The position numbers were made by a program, and so were the translations under genes. Shown here one piece after another: positions 1 to 7,387 of a stretch of DNA of 64,000 nt. The notes beneath the pieces are model-generated. The model was not told the origin of the DNA and ran no database searches. It saw only the letters and a list, made by a program, of their open reading frames with translations. Numbering within the stretch: the stretch's first letter is position 1; each line of letters starts with the position of its first letter. Where the stretch lies: assembly GCF_928381705.1 (NCBI RefSeq), contig NZ_CAKMSR010000008.1, forward strand, positions 1 to 64,000, in the 5' to 3' direction. The DNA is from Rothia nasimurium. Its GTDB lineage: Bacteria > Actinomycetota > Actinomycetes > Actinomycetales > Micrococcaceae.

Positions 1-2
1 CT

Positions 3-122
3 CACATCAAGACTTGGCGGATTCTTCATACGGGGTTTAGGCGGCCGTTGGGGTTGTATGGGCGGGTGTTTGCGGTGGTGCGGGGGTTGGTGTTTTTGGC
101 TGCGGGTGGGACTTTTGAATAA
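3..122 (+). mobile_element. C-terminal end of an IS transposase (partial)
   Basis: An open frame running in from the left edge reads H-I-K-T-W-R-I-L-H-T-G-F-R-R-P-L and continues to a stop at 120-122, giving about 39 residues ending in GGTFE. The pattern KTWRIL....RRPL followed by a short hydrophobic tail ending in FE resembles the C-terminus of IS5-type DDE transposases common in actinobacteria. Only this tail is inside the window, so catalytic residues and the left inverted repeat cannot be checked. The next gene starts six bases after the stop, so the right end of the element must be extremely close to, or inside, that gene's leader. Family assignment is inferred from the tail only. Confidence 0.5.
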
Positions 123-128
123 GCCTCT

Positions 129-635
129 ATGTCTACCACCATTAACCGCCGCGGTCTTGTGCGCGGCGCAGCCTGGGCAGCACCCGTTGTTGTGGCCACC
201 GCAGCTGTTCCTGCCTACGCGGCATCCTCTCTGGTCTGCCCGACTGACTATATGCTCAACAACCCGGTCATAGACCAGGAAGTATCGGCAGACACTGTAG
301 ATGGTTACTACATTGTTCTGTTTTCTTATGCCTTTACTTCAACAGGTAACTACAACACCATTACCTTTGTCGCGAGCGATGAAGTATCGGTTTTTCAGTC
401 ATACGATGCTCAGAACTACACCATCGGTTCAGATAGCCGCACCATTACTGTTGTCAATGATGGTGCTCTTGATGCACTTGGTTTTGATGTATACGTTAAG
501 GTTCCTGCGTCCAAGGTTATAGAAGCAGGATCTACTGGCGGTTACACCACCTCTGTGAATTTCACTATTGATGGTGAATGTGCAACTAGCGATGGTTTCT
601 CGGAGTTCAGTGGGTCAAATACTATCCGTAACTAG
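129..635 (+). CDS. Small Tat-exported protein of unknown function
   Basis: 168 residues. The N-terminus has a twin-arginine motif (NRRGLVRG, residues 6-13), a hydrophobic stretch and an AYAAS-type cleavage site near residue 31, so export by Tat is likely. The mature part is rich in Thr, Ser, Val and Tyr with alternating polarity, suggesting a small beta-sandwich. Two cysteines (in LVCPTD and GECATS) could form a disulfide across the mature domain. I recognise no family. The gene has no convincing Shine-Dalgarno sequence and sits six bases after a transposase stop codon, so its original leader may have been removed by an insertion. Base composition is AT-richer than the neighbouring catabolic genes. 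Confidence 0.75.
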   Translation: MSTTINRRGLVRGAAWAAPVVVATAAVPAYAASSLVCPTDYMLNNPVIDQEVSADTVDGYYIVLFSYAFTSTGNYNTITFVASDEVSVFQSYDAQNYTIGSDSRTITVVNDGALDALGFDVYVKVPASKVIEAGSTGGYTTSVNFTIDGECATSDGFSEFSGSNTIRN

Positions 636-648
636 ATTATGGATTTGC

Positions 649-681
649 AAAGAGGTGGGCTATGGGCTCACCTCTTTGTGT
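649..681. terminator. Bidirectional terminator hairpin
   Basis: Arms at 649-660 (aaagaggtgggc) and 666-677 (gctcacctcttt) pair over 12 positions with one G-T, around a five-base loop, followed by a T-rich tail on both strands. It lies between the Tat protein gene and the convergent TetR gene and can serve both. Confidence 0.8.
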
Positions 682-684
682 TGT

Positions 685-1374
685 TCAGAGTCCTAGTGTG
701 GCACTTAGCCCCGTGAGCAGCGCTGAGAGGCCTATATTAAAGGCTTCATCCTGGGGGGTGTCTCCCAGTGCTTTGTAGGCCTCTGCCATGGTGGGGTGTT
801 CGGCGGCGTGGTTGCCGGGGTTGAAAATATCCACGGGTGCATGCAGGTCGGTGGCTGCCCCTAAGAGGAAAGCCTCGATAGCCTCTACGGTGAGCAGGGC
901 TTGCCTGGGGCTCATGCCGAAGGCGGTAAAGGCAGAAGTTACCTGCTCATACATGGCCAGGGTTGCAGGTGCCCTGCGTACCGGCGTCACCGCCAGCGTC
1001 ATCACGACCGCGGGTGCCACTGAAAAGGCCTGTCGATACGATCTAGCCCACCGCTCGGTTGCCTCCAGCCATAGTGCCCGCGCCCCCAGGGAGCTGACGG
1101 TTCCGCCGCGAATCTGGGTGGCGGCGTCCTGCAAAGCCTGTGTGTCGATGCTCTGCGCCACCTGGTCCGAAATTGCCGCCAAAACCTCATCGCGCGAGGC
1201 CACATGGTTGTAGAGGGAAGATGGTGCGACCCCCAATGCCCGCGCCAGCTTCGCCATGGTGAAATCACCCTCTGTAGCCATGAGCTTCTGAGCGGTTTCG
1301 GTGATTTTATCCGAGGTCAGTAAGGACGCGCTGGGGCGGCCGGCATTGCGCGGTGAAGTGGGAGTAGGGGTCAT
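685..1374 (-). CDS. TetR-family transcriptional regulator of the putrescine cluster (proposed)
   Basis: About 229 residues from the ATG at 1374. A GTG at 1434 would add 20 residues of unlikely sequence, and neither start has a clear ribosome site. The N-terminal helix-turn-helix (roughly residues 15-60) has the TetR signature FTMAKLARALGVAPSSLYNHV. The C-terminal half is helical and would be the ligand and dimer domain. The gene is divergent from putrescine oxidase. The intervening DNA carries a perfect 7-base inverted repeat that recurs at the permease promoter at 4.0 kb, so this protein is the natural candidate repressor of both units. The ligand is unknown; putrescine or 4-aminobutanal would fit. 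Confidence 0.85.
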   Translation of the reverse strand: MTPTPTSPRNAGRPSASLLTSDKITETAQKLMATEGDFTMAKLARALGVAPSSLYNHVASRDEVLAAISDQVAQSIDTQALQDAATQIRGGTVSSLGARALWLEATERWARSYRQAFSVAPAVVMTLAVTPVRRAPATLAMYEQVTSAFTAFGMSPRQALLTVEAIEAFLLGAATDLHAPVDIFNPGNHAAEHPTMAEAYKALGDTPQDEAFNIGLSALLTGLSATLGL

Positions 1375-1455
1375 GAATATAACGGTAGCACTGTGCCAGT
1401 AGGCGGGTGCTGATGAGGTGTGAAGCTGCCCCACCTATATATTTTCGTAAGGTAC

Positions 1456-1504
1456 TTCACAGGCATTAGGGTTCAAGCTACACTAAAACGAACGGTATTC
1501 GTTT
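1456..1504 (+). promoter_or_regulatory. Putrescine oxidase promoter with TetR-type operator
   Basis: A -35 box TTCACA (1456-1461), 17-base spacer and -10 box TACACT (1479-1484) are followed at once by aaacgaa-cggta-ttcgttt (1486-1504), a perfect 7-base inverted repeat with a 5-base centre. The symmetry extends outwards (agctacact/agtgtagct). The operator covers the predicted start point, so bound repressor would block initiation. The same layout occurs at 3989-4044. Confidence 0.75.
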
Positions 1505-1537
1505 AGTGTAGCTAGCGCTGCAGAAAGGCTGAGCACC

Positions 1538-2968
1538 ATGGCTCCCCAGGAAATTACCCGCGATGTCGTCATTATCGGCGCAGGCCCCTCGGGTCTTACC
1601 GCCGCCTACCGTCTGCAGCAGGCCGGGCACTCGGTTGCCGTCCTCGAAGCCCGCCACCGCGTCGGTGGCCGCACTTGGAATGGCGACCTTGATGGTGCCT
1701 TTATCGAAATTGGTGGCCAGTGGGTTTCCCCAGATCAGACTGCTCTCAAAGCCCTACTCGACGAGCTCAACCTCAAAACCTTCTCCCGCTACCGCGAGGG
1801 TGACTCCATTTACAAAACCCTCGATGGTCAGGTCAAGCGCTACTCTGGCGACATCTTCCCTGTTGATGAAGCCACCAAGGCCGAAATGCTGCGCCTCATC
1901 GACATGATGGACGAAATCGTCGCCGAAGTTGGTGCCGAAGCCCCCTGGGCCCACCCCCGCGCCAAGGAGCTCGACTCCGTCAGCTTCCGTGAGTGGCTCA
2001 AAACCAAGACCGATAACGAAGAAGCCCTCAACAACATCTCCCTCTTCATCGCCGGAGCCATGCTGACCAAGCCCTCTCACGCTTTCTCAGCCCTGCAGGC
2101 TATTTTGATGGCGGCCTCCGCAGGTTCTTTCTCTAACCTGGTCGACGAAAACTTCATCCTCGACAAGCGCGTGCTTGGCGGTATGCAGAAGGTCTCCCTC
2201 ACCCTGACCGAAAAGATCGGCCACGAGAACATCATCCTGGGCCACCCCGTGCGCGTGCTGCGCTGGCAGGAGGAGGGGGATTACCCCGTCCTGGCCGAAG
2301 CTGAAGACTTCACCGAGGACGGCGTCGCCAACCCCGATGGGGCCGTGAAGGTTCGCGCCAAGTACGCCATCATGGCCGTCCCGCCCAACCTCTACTCCCG
2401 TGTCTCCTATGTACCTGCCCTGGATCGCCGCCAGCACCAGATGCACCAGCACCAGTCGCTGGGCCTGGTTATCAAGGTGCACGCTGTCTACGACCGCCCC
2501 TTCTGGCGCGAGAAGGGCCTGTCTGGCACCTCCTTCGCCTGTGACAACCTGGTGCAGGAAATCTACGACAACACCAACTACGATCCGGCTACTGGCCAGG
2601 AAGAAGAGCGCGGCACCCTGGTTGGCTTTGTCTCTGACGAAAAGGCTGACCGCATGTTCACTCTCTCAGCTGAGGAACGCAAGCGTGCCATCCTTGAATC
2701 CATGGCAGAGATGCTGGGTGAAGAGACCCTGAACCCCATCCGCTACTACGAATCCGACTGGGGGGCTGAAGAGTGGACTCGTGGCGCCTACGCCGCCAGC
2801 TTCGACCTGGGCGGCCTCTCTCGCTACGGTGCCTACCAGTCAGACCCTGTTGGCCCCATCCACTGGTCTTGCTCCGACCTGGCAGCTGAAGGCTACCAGC
2901 ATGTTGACGGCGCGGTTCGTATGGGTGAAAAAACCGCCGCTATGATTAGCGAAAAACTCAAGGGATAA
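1538..2968 (+). CDS. puo: Putrescine oxidase (FAD-dependent amine oxidase)
   Basis: 476 residues, close to the length of the Kocuria/Micrococcus enzyme. It would oxidise putrescine with O2 to 4-aminobutanal (cyclising to 1-pyrroline), NH3 and H2O2 in the cytoplasm. Visible motifs are the Rossmann FAD site VVIIGAGPSGLTAAYRL (residues 10-26), the ALEARxRVGGRTW-type segment (here VLEARHRVGGRTW), GGQWVSPD, the MHQHQSLGLVIKVHAVY stretch typical of putrescine oxidases, and the C-terminal FAD segment HVDGAVRMGEKTA. It heads an operon with the UspA gene three bases downstream. The neighbouring dehydrogenases, transaminase and permeases complete a putrescine-GABA-succinate route. The similarity to the described putrescine oxidases is strong by memory, not by search. 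Confidence 0.92.
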   Translation: MAPQEITRDVVIIGAGPSGLTAAYRLQQAGHSVAVLEARHRVGGRTWNGDLDGAFIEIGGQWVSPDQTALKALLDELNLKTFSRYREGDSIYKTLDGQVKRYSGDIFPVDEATKAEMLRLIDMMDEIVAEVGAEAPWAHPRAKELDSVSFREWLKTKTDNEEALNNISLFIAGAMLTKPSHAFSALQAILMAASAGSFSNLVDENFILDKRVLGGMQKVSLTLTEKIGHENIILGHPVRVLRWQEEGDYPVLAEAEDFTEDGVANPDGAVKVRAKYAIMAVPPNLYSRVSYVPALDRRQHQMHQHQSLGLVIKVHAVYDRPFWREKGLSGTSFACDNLVQEIYDNTNYDPATGQEEERGTLVGFVSDEKADRMFTLSAEERKRAILESMAEMLGEETLNPIRYYESDWGAEEWTRGAYAASFDLGGLSRYGAYQSDPVGPIHWSCSDLAAEGYQHVDGAVRMGEKTAAMISEKLKG

Positions 2969-2971
2969 AAC

Positions 2972-3871
2972 ATGCGTTACGTTGTCGGCTATTCTCCCTC
3001 GTCCCGGGGGCGGGATGCGCTCAATCTGGCGGTTGCTCTCGCCTCATCGCTGGGTGCTGAGCTTGATGTGGTCTATGTGCTCAAGCAGCAAAACCCGCGC
3101 CTAGCTGCCCCGCGTTCTAACTTCGGAGCCATGTTGCAGGAGCAGGCTGTGGGCTGGCTTGAGGAGGCCCAGCAGCGGGTGCCCACCAGTCTCAAGGCCC
3201 GTTTCCACCTGCGCCAGGCGGAGTCCACCGCAGCCGGGCTGATGGAGTTCGCTAGCGCTATCGGGGCCGGTGCCATCATTGTGGGTGGTGCTAAGACCGG
3301 TGGCTGGCTCTTCCACTCCATCGGCTCAGTAGGTAATGCCCTGCTGCACCGGGCTTCAGTGCCGGTGATTCTTGCGCCCCACAACTACGATGCGGCTACC
3401 CATATCACCCAGATTGACTGTGCGGTTTCCCCCGATATCGACTCGATTGGCCTGGTGGAAGAAGCTGTGGCTACCTGCAACCGCACCGGCCTTGCGGTGC
3501 GCCTGGTGTCCCTCATCGAGGACGCCGCCGCTGACGGTTCTGCTGCCCGTGAAGCTGAGGAGGGTGTGCGGGACCTGCTGGAGCAGTCCTCCCTGGTACC
3601 CGAGCGTCCGGACCTCATCACTGTTGCTGTCGGGCACGGCGCCAGTGTGCCTGATGCCGTGGAATCGGTGGACTGGTCTGCCGGGTCCGTGCTCATGGCT
3701 GGGTCGTCTAAGCTGGCTCAGCGTGGGGAGCTTTTCTTGAGTTCTAACACCGCCAAGATTCTCACCCGCCTGCCGATTCCCCTGGTGGTTGTTCCCCGCG
3801 ACTATTCGCCAGGACGCCGCGGCTCGGCTCAGGAGCCCTGGACCGGCTCGATTCCCGTGGTGGGTCGCTAG
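2972..3871 (+). CDS. Tandem UspA-domain universal stress protein
   Basis: 299 residues with two Usp domains. The first (about 1-138) ends in the ATP-binding signature G-2x-G-9x-G, read as GGAKTGGWLFHSIGS, and the second (about 148-285) has a weaker copy near MAGSSKLAQRGELFLSSN. It starts three bases after the putrescine oxidase stop and so is co-transcribed. Universal stress proteins bind ATP and modulate survival under stress. A role in coping with H2O2 or aldehyde made by the oxidase is inference. Confidence 0.85.
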   Translation: MRYVVGYSPSSRGRDALNLAVALASSLGAELDVVYVLKQQNPRLAAPRSNFGAMLQEQAVGWLEEAQQRVPTSLKARFHLRQAESTAAGLMEFASAIGAGAIIVGGAKTGGWLFHSIGSVGNALLHRASVPVILAPHNYDAATHITQIDCAVSPDIDSIGLVEEAVATCNRTGLAVRLVSLIEDAAADGSAAREAEEGVRDLLEQSSLVPERPDLITVAVGHGASVPDAVESVDWSAGSVLMAGSSKLAQRGELFLSSNTAKILTRLPIPLVVVPRDYSPGRRGSAQEPWTGSIPVVGR

Positions 3872-3988
3872 TTCCTCATGGGTGTGCGTGCGCCGCGCTG
3901 CTCGATGCCTACTCCTTGGGTGGGTGTCGGGCAGGGTGGCGCACCTTGCATTCTGGGGCGGTTGCTGTGTAAAAATTTCGTTACGCAC

Positions 3989-4044
3989 TTCACAAGAACC
4001 ACTTAAGGTTGTAATCTAACTAACTAAACGAATGATGTTCGTTT
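3989..4044 (+). promoter_or_regulatory. Permease promoter with the same TetR-type operator
   Basis: TTCACA (3989-3994), 17-base spacer, TAATCT (4012-4017), then aaacgaa-tgatg-ttcgttt (4026-4044). The seven-base arms and five-base centre length match those upstream of putrescine oxidase, and both promoters also share TTTCGT-N5-ACTTCACA upstream. This supports a two-promoter regulon under the TetR protein at 685-1374. Confidence 0.75.
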
Positions 4045-4093
4045 TACTGTTCTGCTTGCAACCTCTGAAGGTGATAGTGAAAAGGAGTCAGTG

Positions 4094-5650
4094 ATGACCC
4101 AGACCCCAGCTACCTCGGGAGCCAAACCCCACGGCTCCGTCGACGTCAGCGCCGCCAACAAAAAAGGCCTCTCCTCGGGTAACGTCACCCTCTTCTCCTC
4201 CATCATCATCGGCATCTCCGTTGTAGCTCCCGCCTACTCCCTCTCAGGTGCCCTCGGCCCCGTCGCCGCAGAAGCCGGAATCTACATGCCCGCCATGTTC
4301 CTCATCGGCTTCATCCCCATGCTCCTGGTCGCCATCGGCTACCGCGAACTCAACGCCGCCATGCCAGATGCCGGAACTACCTTCACCTGGACCACCAAGG
4401 CCTTCGGCCCCTACATCGGCTGGATGGGCGGCTGGGCCCTGCTGGTTGCCACCATCCTGGTGCTCTCCAACCTGGCCGGCATCGCCGTTGACTTCTTCTA
4501 CCTCTTCCTCTCCCAGGCCCTGGGCAACCCCGACATCGCAGACCTCGCCTCCAATAACCTGGTCAATATCGCCACCTTCCTCGCTTTCATGGCCTTTGGT
4601 TGCTACATCACCTACCGCGGCCTGGATGCCACCCAGAAACTCCAGACCGTCCTCATCATTTTCCAACTGATCGTCCTGGCCCTCTTCTCCGCCGTCGCCC
4701 TCTACAAGGCAGTCACCGGCACCGGCTTTGCTAACCTGACCTTCAGCTTGGAGTGGTTCAACCCCTTCGGCATCGACTCCTTCTCAACCCTGGCTGCTTC
4801 CATGTCGCTGGTCTTCTTCCTCTACTGGGGATGGGACGCTGTGCTCACCATGAATGAAGAAACCGAGGGTAAGCACACCACCAGCGGAACCGCTGCCGTC
4901 GGCACGATTCTGACCATCGTCGTCCTCTACCTTTTCCTCTCCGTCGGCACCCTCTCCTTCGCGGGCACCAGCGAGGACGGCCTGGGCCTGGGGAATCCCG
5001 ACAACCAGGAAAATATCTTTGCCGCCCTCTCCGGCCCCGTGCTCGGCTCCCTGGGTATCCTCATGTCCATTGCCGTGATGGTCGCAGCGCTTGCCTCCCT
5101 ACAGTCCACCGCTGTCTCCCCGGCCCGCACCCTGCTGGCCATGGGCTACTACCGGGCACTGGGCCCCAAATTCGCCCGACTGTCGCCCAAGTACCAGGCA
5201 CCCTCCTACGCCACTATCGCCTCCTGCCTGATCGCCAGCATCTTCTACGTGGCCATGCGCTTTATCTCCACCTCGGTACTCTGGGACACCATCGCGGCTC
5301 TCAGCCTCATGGTCTGCCTCTACTACGGTGTTACCGCCTTCGCCTGCGTCTGGTACTTCCGCAAGACCTCCCTTAAGAGCGGGGCTCGCAACCTCTTCAA
5401 CCAGTTCATCTTGCCCCTTATTGGTGGCATCATCCTGGTGGTCTTCTTCGCCCAAACCTTCGTTGATTCCATGGACCCCGCCTACGGCTCCGGCTCAGAA
5501 ATCGGTGGTATCGGCCTGGTCTTCATCCTCTCCCTGGTCCTCCTTGCCCTCGGTGTTGCCGTCATGTTCTACCAGCGGGTCAAGCGCCCCGACTTCTTCG
5601 CAGGCCGAGTACCCATGGACGTTGAGCACATGCTTGACCTGCCCGAATAA
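4094..5650 (+). CDS. APC-superfamily permease, probable putrescine or amino-acid importer
   Basis: 518 residues from the ATG at 4094. A GTG three bases earlier sits too near the AAGGAG at 4082-4087. The protein has about 12 hydrophobic segments. The N-terminal region GNVTLFSSIIIGISVVAPAY is the APC helix-1 signature with its unwound G-rich motif, and NEETEGKH follows the sixth membrane span. It is an inner-membrane amine/amino-acid uptake system. Its own promoter carries the cluster operator, and it is followed by the GabD, GabT and Sad genes, so putrescine is the best guess for the substrate. The specificity of APC carriers cannot be read from sequence alone. Confidence 0.85.
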   Translation: MTQTPATSGAKPHGSVDVSAANKKGLSSGNVTLFSSIIIGISVVAPAYSLSGALGPVAAEAGIYMPAMFLIGFIPMLLVAIGYRELNAAMPDAGTTFTWTTKAFGPYIGWMGGWALLVATILVLSNLAGIAVDFFYLFLSQALGNPDIADLASNNLVNIATFLAFMAFGCYITYRGLDATQKLQTVLIIFQLIVLALFSAVALYKAVTGTGFANLTFSLEWFNPFGIDSFSTLAASMSLVFFLYWGWDAVLTMNEETEGKHTTSGTAAVGTILTIVVLYLFLSVGTLSFAGTSEDGLGLGNPDNQENIFAALSGPVLGSLGILMSIAVMVAALASLQSTAVSPARTLLAMGYYRALGPKFARLSPKYQAPSYATIASCLIASIFYVAMRFISTSVLWDTIAALSLMVCLYYGVTAFACVWYFRKTSLKSGARNLFNQFILPLIGGIILVVFFAQTFVDSMDPAYGSGSEIGGIGLVFILSLVLLALGVAVMFYQRVKRPDFFAGRVPMDVEHMLDLPE

Positions 5651-5734
5651 GCTCCGCCCCGGGGCGGGCGTCCGCTCAGGGCGTGTGAGACAGGCTACCT
5701 GCCGACCGGTAGGGGGCGTAAGATAAGCAGAAGA

Positions 5735-5756
5735 ATGGGTCTAATGACGCACCCAT
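5735..5756 (+). promoter_or_regulatory. Inverted repeat upstream of gabD
   Basis: ATGGGT (5735-5740) and ACCCAT (5751-5756) flank a 10-base centre, and a TATATA-like -10 candidate follows at about 5761. It differs from the aaacgaa operator, so if functional it would be a second control point of the cluster. It could equally be chance; the arms are only six bases. Confidence 0.3.
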
Positions 5757-5790
5757 CACATATATAGTTCACGAAAGGTGCACACCGGCT

Positions 5791-7278
5791 ATGACCGTAG
5801 ATGTGAAAGAACTTTTGGCAAAGGTGCCTACCGGCCTACTCATCGATGGGCAGTGGTGTGAGGCTTCCGATGGGGGAACCTTCGACGTTGAAAACCCCGC
5901 CACCGGTGAAGTCATCGCAACCCTGGCCTCCGCCACCGAAGAAGACGCCCTCGCCGCCCTCGACGCAGCCTGCCGGGCAGAAAAAGAAGCCGGTGAGCAC
6001 GGTTGGGTCGCCACACCCCCGCGCGAACGCGCAGAGATCCTGCGCCGCGCCTTCGAACTCGTCACCGAACGGGCTGAAGAGTTCGCCACCCTCATGACCT
6101 TAGAGATGGGCAAGCCCTACGCCGAAGCCCTCGGCGAGGTCAAATACGGCGCTGAGTTCCTGCGCTGGTTCGCCGAAGAAACCCCCCGCCACTACGGCCG
6201 CTCCCTCGACATGCCCGAGGGCACCCTGCGCATGATCACCCGCCGCAAGCCCGTCGGCCCCTGCCTGCTGATTACCCCCTGGAACTTCCCCCTGGCCATG
6301 GGCACCCGCAAGGTCGCCCCCGCCATCGCAGCAGGCTGCACCATGGTGCTCAAGCCCGCCCGCCTGACCCCGCTCACCAGCCAGTACTTCGCCCAGACCA
6401 TGCTCGACGCTGGCCTGCCCGCCGGCGTCCTCAACGTCGTCTCCTCCAAATCGGCAGCAGCTATCTCCGAGCCCATCATGAGCGATTCCCGCCTGCGCAA
6501 GGTCTCCTTCACCGGCTCCACCCCCGTCGGCAAGGACCTGCTCAAAAAGGCTGCCGACAACGTGCTGCGCACCTCCATGGAACTGGGCGGCAACGCCCCC
6601 TTCCTGGTCTTCGAGGACGCCGACCTCGACCAGGCTGTCGCTGGCGCCATGGCTGCCAAAATGCGCAACATCGGCGAAGCCTGCACCGCCGCCAACCGCT
6701 TCATCGTGCACGAATCCCTAGCCGAAGAGTTCTCCCGGAAGTTCGCCGAAAAAATGGGCGAACTTAAGGTCGGCAACGGCCTGGACGAAGGCGTTACCTG
6801 CGGCCCCCTCGTCGAAAAGAAAGCCCAGGACTCCATGGTTGCCCTCGTCGAGGACGCCGTCGCCAAGGGTGCCCGCGTACTCACCGGCGGCGAAAAGGGC
6901 GAGGGTGCAGGCTACTTCTTCAAGCCCACCGTGCTCGTTGACGTACCCCTCGATGCCCGCGTCGCCCGCGAAGAAATCTTCGGCCCCATCGCCCCCATCT
7001 TCACCTTCAAGGACGAATACGAGGCCTACGCCCTAGCCAACGACACCGAATACGGCCTGGCCTCCTACGTCTACACCGAATCCATCAACCGCCTCTACCG
7101 CGCCAGCGACCATCTAGAGTTCGGCATCATGGGCTTCAACGCTGGTGTGGTATCCAACGCGGCTGCCCCCTTCGGTGGTGTCAAGCAGTCCGGCATGGGC
7201 CGCGAAGGCGCAGCCGAAGGCATCGACGAGTACTCCTCCATCCAGTACATCGGCATCCGCGACCCCTACGCCAACTAA
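5791..7278 (+). CDS. gabD: NAD(P)-dependent aldehyde dehydrogenase, GabD-type
   Basis: 495 residues. It would oxidise succinic semialdehyde to succinate, the last step of GABA breakdown. Visible motifs are TPWNFPLAMGTRKVAPA (cofactor and oxyanion region), FTGSTPVGKDLL (Rossmann glycines), MELGGNAPFLVFEDADLD (general-base Glu) and NIGEACTAANRF with the catalytic Cys. The wording of these segments is closest to GabD of enterobacteria. A second dehydrogenase of Sad/YneI type lies downstream. The pathway needs two aldehyde oxidations (4-aminobutanal and succinic semialdehyde), so one of the pair probably serves 4-aminobutanal. Which one is unresolved. Confidence 0.85.
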   Translation: MTVDVKELLAKVPTGLLIDGQWCEASDGGTFDVENPATGEVIATLASATEEDALAALDAACRAEKEAGEHGWVATPPRERAEILRRAFELVTERAEEFATLMTLEMGKPYAEALGEVKYGAEFLRWFAEETPRHYGRSLDMPEGTLRMITRRKPVGPCLLITPWNFPLAMGTRKVAPAIAAGCTMVLKPARLTPLTSQYFAQTMLDAGLPAGVLNVVSSKSAAAISEPIMSDSRLRKVSFTGSTPVGKDLLKKAADNVLRTSMELGGNAPFLVFEDADLDQAVAGAMAAKMRNIGEACTAANRFIVHESLAEEFSRKFAEKMGELKVGNGLDEGVTCGPLVEKKAQDSMVALVEDAVAKGARVLTGGEKGEGAGYFFKPTVLVDVPLDARVAREEIFGPIAPIFTFKDEYEAYALANDTEYGLASYVYTESINRLYRASDHLEFGIMGFNAGVVSNAAAPFGGVKQSGMGREGAAEGIDEYSSIQYIGIRDPYAN

Positions 7279-7291
7279 AACCCCAAACCCC

Positions 7292-7335
7292 GCGGACGCC
7301 CACCCCGGCGCCGTTGCCCCAGTGCGGGCGTCCGC
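7292..7335 (+). terminator. Intercistronic hairpin between gabD and gabT
   Basis: Perfect 10-base arms gcggacgccc (7292-7301) and gggcgtccgc (7326-7335), followed by a T5 run at about 7344. It could be a terminator or an attenuator that lowers gabT expression relative to gabD. The arms consist of the octamer that is over-frequent across the window. Confidence 0.6.
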
Positions 7336-7387
7336 ACCCCAACTTTTTGTAGTTACACAAAATCCATCACTAAAGGAACCCTCAACC

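Noticed and set aside
3872..3988. Possible terminator after the UspA gene (gtgcgcc...ggcgcac)
   Set aside because: Seven-base arms are more than 40 bases apart with no T run; too weak to call.
7145..7387. N-terminal extension of gabT to a GTG at 7145
   Set aside because: It lies within gabD in another frame and lacks a ribosome site; the ATG at 7388 follows AAAGGAAC.
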